Notes: generated by a model not told the origin, from the letters alone. Positions 1 to 8,643 are shown, numbered from the stretch's first letter. The stretch is 64,000 bases of DNA from Fischerella sp. PCC 9431 (GCF_000447295.1 NZ_KE650771.1:2681145-2745144), one strand, 5' to 3'. A program made the numbers and translations.

Positions 1-550
1 GTGTTGTATCTGTTTGAATAGACGATGCTGTTAAACTATTTAGTCCTAAAGACTGACTATTATTCTGATAACTTTTGAATTGCAATAAATTTTCTGTTTG
101 TGACACAAATGGATTTTCTAGCTTTGGCGTAGATATGGGATTTACTAGCTTCAAGCCAGAGTTTGAGTTAGCATCACTAGTTGTTGTCTTTTGTTTGCTC
201 AAGCTTTCTAAAATACTATTGCTATTGTCTACCTCGGTATTTTGCTTCACATTAGTTGCTGTTGAAGGTAGACTTCCATGAGCAAAGTCATAAAATAGAA
301 CTGGTAAGTTATCAATATCGGCAGCAATGGCTTTATCTTCTTGCGAAAGAGAAGAATTTACAGGTTTTTTGGCTTTAGCTTGCTTGACTCGCCTAAATGT
401 AAACAAATCTGGCTGTTTCCTGTATTGTTCAACCGCCAATCCTACCACGGCTAAAAAAATTGCTGTTCCCCAAAAACTAGGTCGAGCCAAATTCCATAAG
501 CTGACTTTGAGAAAGCGTAAGTAGTTGGGAGAGTAGCGACGACCTGACAT
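1..550 (-). CDS. Hypothetical membrane-anchored protein, partial (N-terminal 183 residues)
   Basis: The minus strand is open from an ATG at 550 to the window edge, so the C-terminus is missing. The protein starts MSGRRYSPNYLRFLKVSLWN. One hydrophobic helix follows at about residues 24-36 (WGTAIFLAVVGLA), then a long polar, Ser/Asn/Thr/Gln-rich segment with no recognisable domain. This fits a single-pass anchor with a flexible soluble part. I do not recognise the family. The plus-strand frames in the same place have no start context or conserved look and are shadows. The next gene starts on the opposite strand, so 551-790 is a divergent promoter region. Confidence 0.6.
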   Translation of the reverse strand, partial: MSGRRYSPNYLRFLKVSLWNLARPSFWGTAIFLAVVGLAVEQYRKQPDLFTFRRVKQAKAKKPVNSSLSQEDKAIAADIDNLPVLFYDFAHGSLPSTATNVKQNTEVDNSNSILESLSKQKTTTSDANSNSGLKLVNPISTPKLENPFVSQTENLLQFKSYQNNSQSLGLNSLTASSIQTDTT

Positions 551-790
551 GGTAAACCTGATGGAATGAGGTGAGAAATAGTAGGAATCTCATCCTAGCC
601 CCTCAATAGTTATTTAGTCATTATTAATAGACTACTTTTAGTATAAAATTTACAATTAATGGCATCAAATTGGCTTTTCATATTTCCCCTGCTTCTGTCA
701 GTTTTGATATCATCTCGAAATTAAATCTGCTTTAACTTAGTGCTTGTGGCTGGGCAAAAGTTGGACTCTACTTCAACAGGAACAAAAAGC

Positions 791-1411
791 ATGAAAGCAG
801 AAGATATCATGACCAAAGAGGTTGTTAGCATCCGCAGTTCAGCAACAGTTGCCGAAGCAGTAGGTGTGATGAAAGAAAAACGATTGCGGGCTTTGGTTGT
901 GGAACGCAATCATGAGAATGATGCTTACGGTATTGTTACTGAGACTGACATTATCTATAAAGTAGCAGCTTATGCTAAAGACCCCAAACAAGTACGTGTC
1001 TACGAAATTATGAGCAAGCCCTGCATTATCGTCAATCCCGAATTGGCTGTAGAGTATGTAGCGCGGTTATTTGCCAACACAGGTATCCGCAGAGCGCCTG
1101 TAATTCAAGGTAAGCTGTTGGGAATAATTTCTGTCACTGATATTCTCACCAAAAGTGATTTTGTCGAAAAGCCACAATCAGTTTTGCTAGCAGACAAAAT
1201 TCAACAAGCGATCGCAGATGCTCGCGCGATTTGCTCTCTCTACGGTACATTATCTTCAGAATGTGCCGCAGCCTGGGTGACAGTAGAAGAAATCCAAGCA
1301 GAAGCAGCCCATCAAAAAGCTGGACATATAGCATTTACCAAAACATCATTTGAGCAATACTGTGCAGCCAACCCAGATGCACCAGAATGCCGAATTTATT
1401 ATGAAGATTGA
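791..1411 (+). CDS. CBS domain pair fused to a CP12 domain
   Basis: The protein begins MKAEDIMTKEVVSI, the usual first strand of a CBS pair. Two CBS motifs fill about residues 1-125; such pairs bind adenine nucleotides. The last 65 residues form a CP12 domain: cysteine pair CSLYGTLSSEC, the core AWVTVEEIQAEAAHQ, and the C-terminal pair YCAANPDAPEC. CP12 reversibly ties up GAPDH and phosphoribulokinase under oxidising conditions, so this fusion probably links energy charge and redox to the Calvin cycle (inference). The usual Asp of the AWD-VEEL core is replaced by Val. The frame extends upstream to a GTG at 740, but 791 matches the family start. CBS-CP12 fusions are known in cyanobacteria. Confidence 0.85.
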   Translation: MKAEDIMTKEVVSIRSSATVAEAVGVMKEKRLRALVVERNHENDAYGIVTETDIIYKVAAYAKDPKQVRVYEIMSKPCIIVNPELAVEYVARLFANTGIRRAPVIQGKLLGIISVTDILTKSDFVEKPQSVLLADKIQQAIADARAICSLYGTLSSECAAAWVTVEEIQAEAAHQKAGHIAFTKTSFEQYCAANPDAPECRIYYED

Positions 1412-1499
1412 ATAAGTTAGTCATTTGTCAATGGTCAAGGGTCAATTGTCATTAGTTATTCTCCCTTGTCCCCGTGTCTCCCTTGTCCCCGTGTCTCCC

Positions 1500-1546
1500 T
1501 TGTCCCCGATCCCCGATCCCCAATCCCCAATCCCCAATCCCCAATC
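1500..1546. repeat. Heptamer STRR array
   Basis: Tandem CCCCGAT then CCCCAAT heptamers, about six units, sit just after the stop of the minus-strand permease. A looser TGTCCCCG array precedes them at 1465-1505. This matches the short tandemly repeated repetitive sequences described in heterocystous cyanobacteria. Confidence 0.85.
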
Positions 1547-2716
1547 TCATCGCCGTGCTGTCCGTACTAATAAAAATAAACCTAGTCCCAAACCCAAAAA
1601 ATTGGGTAGCCAAGCTGCAACAAAGGGAGAAAGAAAACCTGTGTCTCCTAATGTACGGGCTACCTGTAATGTTGTATAGTAAGTAAAAATCACTGCTAGA
1701 CTAACACCAAAACTGGCTGCTCGACCTGTACGTTGGGGTATTGTTCCCACAGTAGCACCGACTAGACCACAGACAACACAGGCGAAGGGAAAGGCGATTT
1801 TTTGTTGAATTCGGACTCGCAGTTGCCGAACTTTTTGCTCATTACCACTAATTTTTTCTATTTCTAGTTGTTCTACTGATTGAGCAATATTCATCTCTTC
1901 AAAATCACGGCTCCTGTTTGCCACATCTAATGGTGTGCGGGGAAGTTGTAATTGTTGATGTTTGAATCGAGCGATGTTGCGATAAGAGCGATCGGGTGCA
2001 ACTAAATAGATCGTACCGTTATAAAAATCCCAAACGCTTTGTGAACCATTCCATTCACCTGATTCTGCTACAACAATTTGATTAAGACCTTCTTGAGAAC
2101 GGTCTATGAGTGTCAAGCCTTTCATGCGCTTGCCATCAAACTTGTCAGCATAAAACAGACGTGTCAGTATTCTTTCTTTACTGCCATCTGCTTGTTTCAC
2201 ATTTTGATATTCAGGGTAGAATATATTTTCTTGCTTAAATGTTGGCTTATCAGATTTGAGAGCTCGATCTAAAGTAACGGTAGCTTCGTAGTTAGCTGCT
2301 GGTGCAATTTGTTCACTGACAACAAATGTGATTCCTGCGACTAAGAAACTCATCACTACGGCAGTTAGCACCATGCGATATACACTCACGCCACAACTAC
2401 GTAAGGCTATTAGTTCACTTTCGCCTGACATCCGACTGTAGGTCATCAAAGTTGCTAACAGTGTTGACATCGGAAAAACGTAAACAATTACCCGTGGCAA
2501 CTTTAACAAAAAAACTTTTAAGCCTATTTCTAGTGGTAGTCCTGCTTGAACTACTTTTCGCAGCAATTCATATAAGCTATCCGCCGTGAACACAAGGGAA
2601 GCAAAAATCCCAAAACTAAATAAAAACGGTGGTATTAATTCGCTAGCAAGGTAGCGATCCATTATGGAAATGGACAGCAGGGAATTGAGTTTGTGAAACG
2701 ATTTAGATTTAGCCAT
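1547..2716 (-). CDS. LptF/LptG family permease (YjgP/YjgQ)
   Basis: This 389-residue membrane protein has the LptF/G plan: an N-terminal amphipathic start (MDRYLASELIPPFLFSFG from residue 19), three transmembrane helices in the first ~120 residues, a large soluble beta domain (~130-290) and three C-terminal helices. LptF/G pull lipopolysaccharide from the inner membrane and pass it to the periplasmic bridge. Cyanobacteria usually have one such gene. It is last of a co-directional set with LptB and an LptA-like protein, which supports the role. Translation may begin at residue 19 (2662) rather than at 2716. It terminates directly in a heptamer array. Confidence 0.85.
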   Translation of the reverse strand: MAKSKSFHKLNSLLSISIMDRYLASELIPPFLFSFGIFASLVFTADSLYELLRKVVQAGLPLEIGLKVFLLKLPRVIVYVFPMSTLLATLMTYSRMSGESELIALRSCGVSVYRMVLTAVVMSFLVAGITFVVSEQIAPAANYEATVTLDRALKSDKPTFKQENIFYPEYQNVKQADGSKERILTRLFYADKFDGKRMKGLTLIDRSQEGLNQIVVAESGEWNGSQSVWDFYNGTIYLVAPDRSYRNIARFKHQQLQLPRTPLDVANRSRDFEEMNIAQSVEQLEIEKISGNEQKVRQLRVRIQQKIAFPFACVVCGLVGATVGTIPQRTGRAASFGVSLAVIFTYYTTLQVARTLGDTGFLSPFVAAWLPNFLGLGLGLFLLVRTARR

Positions 2717-2780
2717 GAGTCATTGGGAATTGGGGATTGGGAATCGGGGATTGGGGATTGGGGATTGTGTATTGGGAATG
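2717..2780. repeat. Heptamer STRR array in the lptB-lptF gap
   Basis: Repeated GGGGATT / GGGAATC / GGGAATT heptamers (the reverse orientation of CCCCAAT) fill most of the gap between the lptB-like stop and the permease start. Confidence 0.8.
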
Positions 2781-2819
2781 GTTAATAACGACAAACAATA
2801 ACCAACAACCAAAAATTGA

Positions 2820-3548
2820 CTAAACCTGAAAATTATCACCTAAGTAATATTGGCGCACCAAGGAATTATTGTAGAGTTCGTCGGCGTTGCCAGAAGCAAG
2901 AATTTGACCTTCCCGCATGATATAAGCACGATCTGTAATAGCTAGGGTCTCCCGAACATTGTGATCCGTAATCAAGATCCCCATATCGCGATCGCGCAGT
3001 TGTGCAATCAGATATTGAATTTCTGAAACTGCTATGGGGTCAACTCCTGCAAAAGGTTCATCCAAAAGTAAAAATTTTGGTCCTTCTGTACCAGCCGCTA
3101 ATGCTCTGGCTAATTCTGTCCGCCGTCGTTCACCTCCAGAAAGTTGAATTCCTTTGCTGTTAACTACTTTTTCCAAACGAAACTCTTGTAATAATGTTTC
3201 TAGTCGCCGTTGCCATTGCCAGCGAGGTACATTTGTTTGCTCCAGAACCAACAGTATGTTATCTCGTACTGACAATTGGCGAAAAACACTTGCTTCCTGT
3301 GCGAGATAACCAATACCCAATCGCGCCCTTTTGTGCATTGGTAATGCAGTAATGTCTTGATGATCCAACCATACAGTTCCTCGGTCTGGTTTTTCCAAAC
3401 CTGTGGCAATGTAGAATGTTGTAGTTTTACCAGCACCATTTGGGCCTAGTAACCCAACGACTTCGCCTTGGGCAACAGAAACGTTGACGCGATTGACAAT
3501 CACTCGCTTGCCATAAGATTTGCGAATATTCTCTAAAACTATTTTCAC
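2820..3548 (-). CDS. lptB: LPS export ABC transporter ATP-binding protein LptB
   Basis: A complete ABC ATPase of 242 residues. Walker A GPNGAGKTT is at ~35-43, the signature LSGGERRR is mid-protein, Walker B LLLDEPFAG follows, and the switch His is in ITDHNVRE. The glycine-rich LSGGERRRTELARALA and FAGVDPIAV segments are typical of LptB. It would power the adjacent LptF/G permease. The frame extends upstream to a TTG at 3605, but that adds 19 unconserved-looking residues; the GTG at 3548 gives the usual LptB length and the common MKIVLENIRKSYGKR start, so I chose it. The upstream neighbour is the LptA-like gene. Confidence 0.9.
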   Translation of the reverse strand: MKIVLENIRKSYGKRVIVNRVNVSVAQGEVVGLLGPNGAGKTTTFYIATGLEKPDRGTVWLDHQDITALPMHKRARLGIGYLAQEASVFRQLSVRDNILLVLEQTNVPRWQWQRRLETLLQEFRLEKVVNSKGIQLSGGERRRTELARALAAGTEGPKFLLLDEPFAGVDPIAVSEIQYLIAQLRDRDMGILITDHNVRETLAITDRAYIMREGQILASGNADELYNNSLVRQYYLGDNFQV

Positions 3549-3666
3549 ATTCTGTATGCTTTGTTGCTTGTTAATAATTGATGAGTGATGTTTGTTAAAA
3601 ACCAACTACATAAATTAACTGTATGGGCGGATGATTTTACGCCCCTACAAACCACTAATTTCTCAT

Positions 3667-4161
3667 TTACTTAGAACGTTGAAGAGGAGGTGTGTTGGGA
3701 GCGGTTGTGGTTGCTTGATTTTCTTGATTATCGTTGACTATGTAGATAGATTCTACTTGACGGCCTGTTTTTGGTTGAGCAACAAATCGCCCTTCATCAA
3801 TTAGGTATGTTACCGTCTCACCTCGAATACTGTTGCCGCCATTTTGCAAAATATAGACATTACCACTTAGAACTATGCGACGTTCTTTGCTGAAATACTG
3901 GGCTTGGGCTGCTGTAGCCTGAATTCCTCTGGCTTCGTACACCATTTGTACGTTACCACGAGCAGTTGCTACTTGTGTTTTAGCGTCATATTCTTGTACA
4001 TCAGAGTGGATAGTCAAGGGACGATTTCCTGCTGCTGTCTGGGCGGTAGCAGTTTGTGGTTGACTAGGAAATGCGATCGCACCAAAAAGTGCAGCTGGCA
4101 GCATTAAGGCTAATCCAAAGCGGCGCATTGGCAATAGAAGTAATTGATACCAAGAGATCAT
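3667..4161 (-). CDS. LptA/OstA-family periplasmic protein
   Basis: 164 residues with an N-terminal signal sequence (hydrophobic core ~16-30, then a likely AQT cleavage region). The OstA/LptA beta-jellyroll fold follows: LTIHSDVQEYDAKTQVATAR, then GNVQMVYEARGIQATAAQA and VLSGNVYILQNGGNSIRGE. LptA shuttles lipopolysaccharide across the periplasm. The gene is first of three co-directional genes (LptA-like, LptB, LptF/G), the best evidence for function. The tail after ~145 is Asn/Thr/Pro-rich. An LptC-like component is not visible here; in cyanobacteria it is usually elsewhere. Confidence 0.85.
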   Translation of the reverse strand: MISWYQLLLLPMRRFGLALMLPAALFGAIAFPSQPQTATAQTAAGNRPLTIHSDVQEYDAKTQVATARGNVQMVYEARGIQATAAQAQYFSKERRIVLSGNVYILQNGGNSIRGETVTYLIDEGRFVAQPKTGRQVESIYIVNDNQENQATTTAPNTPPLQRSK

Positions 4162-4368
4162 AGCAATTTAGGATTTAAGATTTCAGCTTGTATTCCAATT
4201 ATCTCTATTACTAGAGTATGTCAGGATCACTACTAGCTGTAATATATTGACGTTCGCCACAAACTCAAGGTTTCGCCACTTAGCCTTTTCCACCTCTAGC
4301 TTTACATTAGGGCGTCAAGTTTATCGACAAATAGTATCCGAAGTTAATCTCTCGCGAATGACAGATTA

Positions 4369-4764
4369 CTAATCTTCAGTTGCTAGTACTATCTTCGGCA
4401 AAGGGAATGCTTGTTCACCACCCAATTTCATAGTGGCTAGTTTCTCTGGTTCTGTGTGTTGTAATGTTCTCAATAACGCAGCGCTATGTTCTAATAACTC
4501 ATCTACATCTATGCCACCATAAACTGATGGATAACGTCGTAGGCGGTTGCTACCTTCTCCTAACAAAATCGCCGCACCTCGCCAATTACTGTTACTCAAA
4601 TGATACAGCGCTACTGCTATTTGTAAAATTCCCTGATAAAAAGTTTTCTCTGGCTCTGTTGCTTCCATCCACAAAGCCTCTAAGGTATCATGACAGGCAT
4701 AGAATTCCCCAGCATTAAATTGTTCTACGCCTTGCCAAAATTGCTGGGGCTGGTCATTAGTCAT
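4369..4764 (-). CDS. DUF309 domain protein
   Basis: 131 residues. Residues ~8-75 carry the DUF309 pattern FWQGVEQFNAGEFYACHDTL ... LEALWME ... FYQGILQIAVALYHL ... NWRGAAILLGEG. The family is an all-helical bundle of unknown biochemical role, found in cyanobacteria and plastids. The gene stands alone in the gap between the lpt genes and ftrC. No signal peptide or membrane helix is visible. Function is not assigned. Confidence 0.8.
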   Translation of the reverse strand: MTNDQPQQFWQGVEQFNAGEFYACHDTLEALWMEATEPEKTFYQGILQIAVALYHLSNSNWRGAAILLGEGSNRLRRYPSVYGGIDVDELLEHSAALLRTLQHTEPEKLATMKLGGEQAFPLPKIVLATED

Positions 4765-4843
4765 CCGCTAACAGGATTTTAGATTTTAGATTTTGGATTT
4801 TAGACTTCGTCGTGAGCGCTCAGTCGAACGATTTTGGATTTGG

Positions 4844-5209
4844 TTAGCCCATACCATCGCGTACTTGTTTGATGGTTTCCAAAGAGATTTCTTGCTGGTC
4901 GCCAGCAAACTCATTATCTGGGGTAAGAAATAGCATACAATGGCACTCTTTACGCTCCCGCATTGGTACGCAAGGACAGTTCCAAAAAGCAGCGCTGACC
5001 TCGGCTTCTTTGTCTTCGTAGTGACGACAAGGACATAGAGGTGATCCGAGTTCATCTTTGTGTTTAGCAAGTCCTTCAATTACCACTGCGGTTACAGAAG
5101 GTTCAGAACAGAAGTAAGTTCCAGTGCGCTTGGCGTATTGTTCAGAAAAATGGCGCATTGCTTCTAAGTTTTTATCGCTGGATTTTGTGTTTACTTCTGG
5201 GGAGATCAT
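4844..5209 (-). CDS. ftrC: Ferredoxin-thioredoxin reductase, catalytic (beta) chain
   Basis: 121 residues from the ATG at 5209; an in-frame GTG at 5221 is the alternative. Seven cysteines lie in the family pattern: C34 (TYFC), CPC at 59-61, CPC at 78-80 and CHC at 89-91. These hold the 4Fe-4S cluster and the adjacent redox-active disulphide. The enzyme passes electrons from photoreduced ferredoxin to thioredoxin and so switches Calvin-cycle enzymes on in light. The length and the ending with FAGDQQEI are standard. The variable FtrV chain is not in this window. Short repeats of TTTTAGATT lie downstream at 4775-4805. Confidence 0.95.
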   Translation of the reverse strand: MISPEVNTKSSDKNLEAMRHFSEQYAKRTGTYFCSEPSVTAVVIEGLAKHKDELGSPLCPCRHYEDKEAEVSAAFWNCPCVPMRERKECHCMLFLTPDNEFAGDQQEISLETIKQVRDGMG

Positions 5210-5542
5210 AGGAACGAACACTCATAATTTACACATTTCTTTGCATTGTACCGCAGCCTTGGTAAGCTATAGCTGGGGATAATCCCTCCTTTTTTTAGCG
5301 ATCCTCACGCAAGGCATATCTCTTGGGTACATGGTTGGCTGATTCCGTGGCGATCGCAAGCACTCAACTGCCTTTGATTTCACCCAATAATGGGAATTTT
5401 TTGGTTCTAACTATAAAGCCCTCTTGAGTAATTACAAAATTTTTTCTGGTTACTAGTTGGCAAATTACGAATTTAATGCTCAAATAGATCGAGTAACAAT
5501 TTAATACTCTATAATCAACAAAAGCAAATCCCAGATTTACTT
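5210..5542. promoter_or_regulatory. Intergenic region with a putative trnL promoter
   Basis: No gene is seen here. A perfect -10 hexamer TATAAT lies at 5510-5515, 28 bases before the mature 5' end of the tRNA. No convincing -35 box sits 17 bases further upstream (GATCGA at 5487-5492). Two GCGATCG-type sites occur around 5297 and 5351. Confidence 0.4.
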
Positions 5543-5924
5543 GGGGGTGTGGCGGAATGGTAGACGCTACGGACTTAAGTAATTGAGCCTTAAAGAAGAA
5601 ACTCTTTAAGTGAATGCTCTCAAATTCAGGGAAACCTAAATCTGGTAACAGACAAGGCAATCCTGAGCCAAGCCAACTTTGTGATTTGTGACTGATCATT
5701 TGTTAATTGTTATGTAGCAAAAAACAAGTGATAGATAACAAAAAACTTATGCGGAAGGTGCAGAGACTCGACGGGAGCTACCCTAACGTTAAGTCGAGGG
5801 TAAAGAGAGAGTCCAATTCTCAAAGCCAAAGGTGGCTAGTCTACTAGGCAGTAGCGAAAGCTGCGGGAGAATGAAAATCCGTTGACCGTAAAAGGTCGTG
5901 AGGGTTCAAGTCCCTCCACCCCCA
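5543..5924 (+). tRNA. trnL: tRNA-Leu (UAA), split by a group I intron
   Basis: The acceptor stem GGGGGTG (5543-5549) pairs with CACCCCC (5917-5923), discriminator A5924. The D arm follows, then anticodon stem ACGGA (5569-5573) paired with TCCGT (5878-5882). The T arm is GAGGGTTCAAGTCCCTC (5900-5916). The gene is interrupted after U34, so exons are 5543-5576 and 5874-5924 and the spliced anticodon is UAA. Intron position and tRNA type match the ancient cyanobacterial/plastid trnL intron. CCA is not encoded. Confidence 0.95.
5577..5873 (+). other. Group I intron in trnL(UAA)
   Basis: 297 bases starting after the U of the anticodon and ending with the terminal G at 5873. The core elements are visible in order: a P-like AATTCAGGGAAACC near 5624-5637, a Q-like AATCCTGAGCCAAGCC near 5650-5665, an R-like GTGCAGAGACTCGACGGGAG near 5759-5778 and an S-like AAAGAGAGAGTCC near 5802-5814. 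P1 forms between AATTGAGCCTTAAAG and the exon end. No homing endonuclease frame is present, as usual for this intron. Confidence 0.9.
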
Positions 5925-6161
5925 CTAGATAAAAGTTAAAATTCAATAGTTAAGTTGTGACTTTACCCATAATTTTGCTGCGACAGCAAGCTTATGCTTC
6001 AAATTCAGAAACCTCGGGCGAAGCGGAGTCCGTAGGTAATTGATTCATAGTAAGATGAATCAGGGTTTTGTGCTTGGAGCGCTAAATCATATGTGAATAA
6101 TAAAGATCCCAGGCTTCGCAGAGGTTTTCCCCGGATATCTCAATTGTCAATGATCTATATA

Positions 6162-6371
6162 TTAGCTGCTTTGATTTCTATAAACTTTAGATTCTGAATC
6201 TTCTATTACTAAGCCAGTAGCTTTTTGCCATTCTTCAACTGTAAAATTATAGCCGTGTTGATGCGCTATTTGTACAAAAGCTTCTAGGTTAGATGCCGAA
6301 TTGAGTACCTGCCTCAGATTAGGATTAGTTTGAGCATTTTTAAAGAGTCTAATCACTTCTTGTTTTGACAT
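6162..6371 (-). CDS. Nif11 family protein
   Basis: 69 residues covering one Nif11 domain: VIRLFKNAQTNPNLRQVL, NLEAFVQIAHQHGYNFT, then VEEWQKATG. Nif11 domains occur either as small stand-alone cyanobacterial proteins or as leader peptides of ribosomally made natural products. This copy lacks a double-glycine cleavage site and a Cys/Ser/Thr-rich core; the tail is only ESKVYRNQSS. No maturase or peptidase-transporter is adjacent. I therefore read it as an orphan Nif11 protein of unknown role, not a RiPP precursor. Confidence 0.75.
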   Translation of the reverse strand: MSKQEVIRLFKNAQTNPNLRQVLNSASNLEAFVQIAHQHGYNFTVEEWQKATGLVIEDSESKVYRNQSS

Positions 6372-6761
6372 ACGTATTCTTGATTGAAGATGACTTCATT
6401 TAGTCATTTTTGAATTGCATCTGTAAGTGAGTATCATCATGATAATCACTCAATTAACCGTTATTTTACTTAATTATTTAAAAATAATTGTCAGAAATAT
6501 TACTGATAAAAAGATTTAAATATTATTCAATTTGTTTAGATTACACCATACTGCTTGTGTTTTCTTATGGCATTCATGCGTAATAATACTGATAGCGACA
6601 GAGATTATAAAAAGATAATTAAAGAAAATTCAGTTATCACCCAATAACTCGATATTGCTCTCGTACAAATCAAAAAGGTGAATGAGATAACACTGCTTGC
6701 GATAGAAGCCAGCAATTAAGTAAAACTGTTACGCTTCAATCTGTAAATAAACTGAAAATTA
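6372..6761. other. AT-rich intergenic region without a supported gene
   Basis: 390 bases between the divergent Nif11 and hydroxylase genes. It is A/T-rich with no long frame. A 27-codon frame starting at the ATG near 6568 has no family resemblance. The region presumably holds both promoters, but no clear box pair was found. Confidence 0.5.
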
Positions 6762-7544
6762 GTGCAAAATTTCTTCTTCATCCTACATAAATTCGGGTTT
6801 TACTGGTTGGCATTTTTCGGCATTATTATTGTCCGATACTTCCTCATTGCTGGAGGAGCATATTGGTTCTTCTATTCGGTTATGGGAAAGCTTTTCGTGA
6901 AGCGGAGGTTACACCTAAAACCTGTAGTATGGAAGTCAATTCGACAGGATATTGAGCTGTCGGTTCTCTCTGCGGTATTTTTTGGGCTTTGCGCCGCATT
7001 TATTCTGTCAGCATACGATGCGGGAGTGACACTTTTGTACACTTCTGTAGATGGCTATGGACTATGGTATTTGGCTGTCAGTTTTGTTGCAGTACTGATC
7101 ATCCAAGATGCGTACTTTTACTTTCTCCATCGAGGATTTCACCACCCTTTATTCTTCAAGTGGCTACACTATGGTCATCATCGCTCAGGAGATCCAACTC
7201 CTTGGACATCTTTTGCGTTCGACCTACCAGAAGCGATCATCCAAGGTCTTTTCTTTGTAGGGATAGTTTTCCTGATTCCGCTTCACTTCATTACCTTAAT
7301 CGCTGTCCTCATAACTATGACAGTATGGGCTGTGTTTACTCATCTGGGATTTGAACTATTTCCCTCACGATTTTTTCCCCAATGGCTGGGACAGTGGTTT
7401 ATTGGTGCGACACATCACGCCATACATCATCGTAAGTACAGAGTACATTACGGGTTGTACTTTACGTTCTGGGACAAGCTGCTCGGAACTCAAGACCCTA
7501 ATTACGAAGAAATCTCAAATAAACAAATAACCAATCACCATTAA
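6762..7544 (+). CDS. Sterol desaturase / fatty acid hydroxylase family membrane protein
   Basis: 260 residues with four or more hydrophobic segments and the histidine clusters of the di-iron membrane hydroxylase superfamily: FLHRGFHH near residue 123, LHYGHHR near 137, and THHAIHHRKYRVHYG near 218. These ligate a non-haem di-iron site used for O2-dependent hydroxylation or desaturation of lipids. The start is a GTG at 6762, with no strong ribosome site visible. Substrate cannot be told from sequence; relatives act on sterols, carotenoids or fatty acids. No pathway partner is adjacent. Confidence 0.85.
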   Translation: MQNFFFILHKFGFYWLAFFGIIIVRYFLIAGGAYWFFYSVMGKLFVKRRLHLKPVVWKSIRQDIELSVLSAVFFGLCAAFILSAYDAGVTLLYTSVDGYGLWYLAVSFVAVLIIQDAYFYFLHRGFHHPLFFKWLHYGHHRSGDPTPWTSFAFDLPEAIIQGLFFVGIVFLIPLHFITLIAVLITMTVWAVFTHLGFELFPSRFFPQWLGQWFIGATHHAIHHRKYRVHYGLYFTFWDKLLGTQDPNYEEISNKQITNHH

Positions 7545-7847
7545 AAAAGGGGTGTAAGAAGAGTCATCCTCTAACAGGATTTTGCGAAAAGTTTGTAGAC
7601 ACGGAGTGACTTCCCGTTAGGGTGAGGAGGTTTCCTCCGCTTCACGAAAAGCTTTTCAAGACGGATTTTAGATTTTCGATTTATTCCACGGATCAATCAG
7701 CTTTTTTGTACATCAAGGAATGATTGGTCATATTTTAATCCAAGTTTAATTATTATTGCTAATGCTTTGCTGGTTGGCGATCGCATTATTCAATGTATGA
7801 AATAAGCAAACCATGATCAAAGCTCTGATCTTTGTAAAAGTAGAAAT
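7545..7847. other. Intergenic region with repeat debris
   Basis: About 300 bases with no gene. It contains short imperfect duplications around 7585-7665 (GAAAAG/CTTTTC, CGGAG/CTCCG and ACACGG/GACGG words) that look like eroded palindromic repeats, and a GCGATCGC at 7778. It should hold the promoter of the response regulator gene. Confidence 0.4.
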
Positions 7848-8522
7848 ATGACAGCACACATCCTGTTAGTCGAAGATGAAGTTAAATTAGCCAGGTTTGT
7901 TGAATTAGAACTAACTAGCGAAGGCTATCAGGTAAGTGTGGCACATGATGGTATAACTGGATTGACACTGGCGCGAGAATCATCACCAGATTTAGCAATT
8001 CTTGATTGGATGCTACCAGGATTATCTGGTTTAGAAATCTGTCGGCGTTTGCGAGCAACAGGTAGTTCTATACCAATTATTTTGTTGACAGCAAAAGATG
8101 AAGTGAGCGATCGCGTAGCAGGTTTAGATGCGGGTGCTGATGACTATGTAGTTAAACCTTTCAGCATAGAAGAATTATTAGCCAGAATTCGCGCTCATCT
8201 ACGCCGCACCCAAGAAACAGATGAGGATTTATTGCAGTTTGAAGATTTGAAACTCAATCGCCGCACTCGTGAAGTTTTCCGAGACAAACGTGCAATTGAT
8301 TTAACAGCCAAAGAATTTGATTTATTAGAATATCTCCTCAGTCATCCCCGTCAGGTTTTTACCAGAGACCAAATTTTAGAAAAAGTATGGGGTTATGACT
8401 TTATGGGTGATTCTAATATTATCGAAGTCTATGTCCGTTACCTGCGTCTGAAACTCGAAGAAAACAACGAAAAACGCTTAATTCATACAGTACGTGGAGT
8501 TGGGTATGCATTGAGGGAGTGA
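7848..8522 (+). CDS. OmpR/PhoB-class response regulator
   Basis: 224 residues. The receiver domain (1-~118) has acidic pair ED at 10-11, phospho-acceptor Asp in LAILDWMLPGLSG (~52) and Lys in VVKPFS (~102). A winged-helix DNA-binding domain follows (~125-224), with the typical EYLLSHPRQVFTRDQILEKV, DSNIIEVYVRYLRLKL and IHTVRGVGYAL. It is a transcription factor controlled by phosphorylation. No histidine kinase is adjacent, so the partner is unknown. It resembles the RppA-type group of cyanobacterial regulators, but I cannot name the orthologue. Confidence 0.9.
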   Translation: MTAHILLVEDEVKLARFVELELTSEGYQVSVAHDGITGLTLARESSPDLAILDWMLPGLSGLEICRRLRATGSSIPIILLTAKDEVSDRVAGLDAGADDYVVKPFSIEELLARIRAHLRRTQETDEDLLQFEDLKLNRRTREVFRDKRAIDLTAKEFDLLEYLLSHPRQVFTRDQILEKVWGYDFMGDSNIIEVYVRYLRLKLEENNEKRLIHTVRGVGYALRE

Positions 8523-8643
8523 TCGGGGATCGGGGACAAGGGGGACAAGGGGGAGGATATTTTTGATAGATTCTCCGCGTCACTCTCCCGTTCTCTGTTC
8601 CCCAATCCCCAATCCCCAATCCCCGATCCCCAATCCCCAATTC
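8521..8643. repeat. Heptamer STRR arrays between convergent genes
   Basis: GGGGATC/GGGGACA units at 8523-8553 and CCCCAAT/CCCCGAT units at 8600-8640 fill the gap between the response regulator stop and the stop of the minus-strand ThDP enzyme. The two arrays are in opposite orientation, so a long snap-back transcript is possible and could act as a terminator (inference). Confidence 0.75.

Noticed and set aside
1425..1686. Two plus-strand frames after the CBS-CP12 gene
   Set aside because: They translate heptamer repeats and overlap the end of the LptF/G gene on the other strand.
5364..5699. Minus-strand frame of 111 codons over the trnL 5' exon and intron
   Set aside because: It lies across a clear tRNA-Leu exon and group I intron core, and its protein has no recognisable features.
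5543..5924. tRNA-Leu as an integration site for a mobile island
   Set aside because: No integrase gene and no duplicated tRNA 3' end were found in the following 60 kb.
6568..6651. 27-codon frame upstream of the hydroxylase gene
   Set aside because: Short, low-complexity, no family resemblance and no ribosome site.
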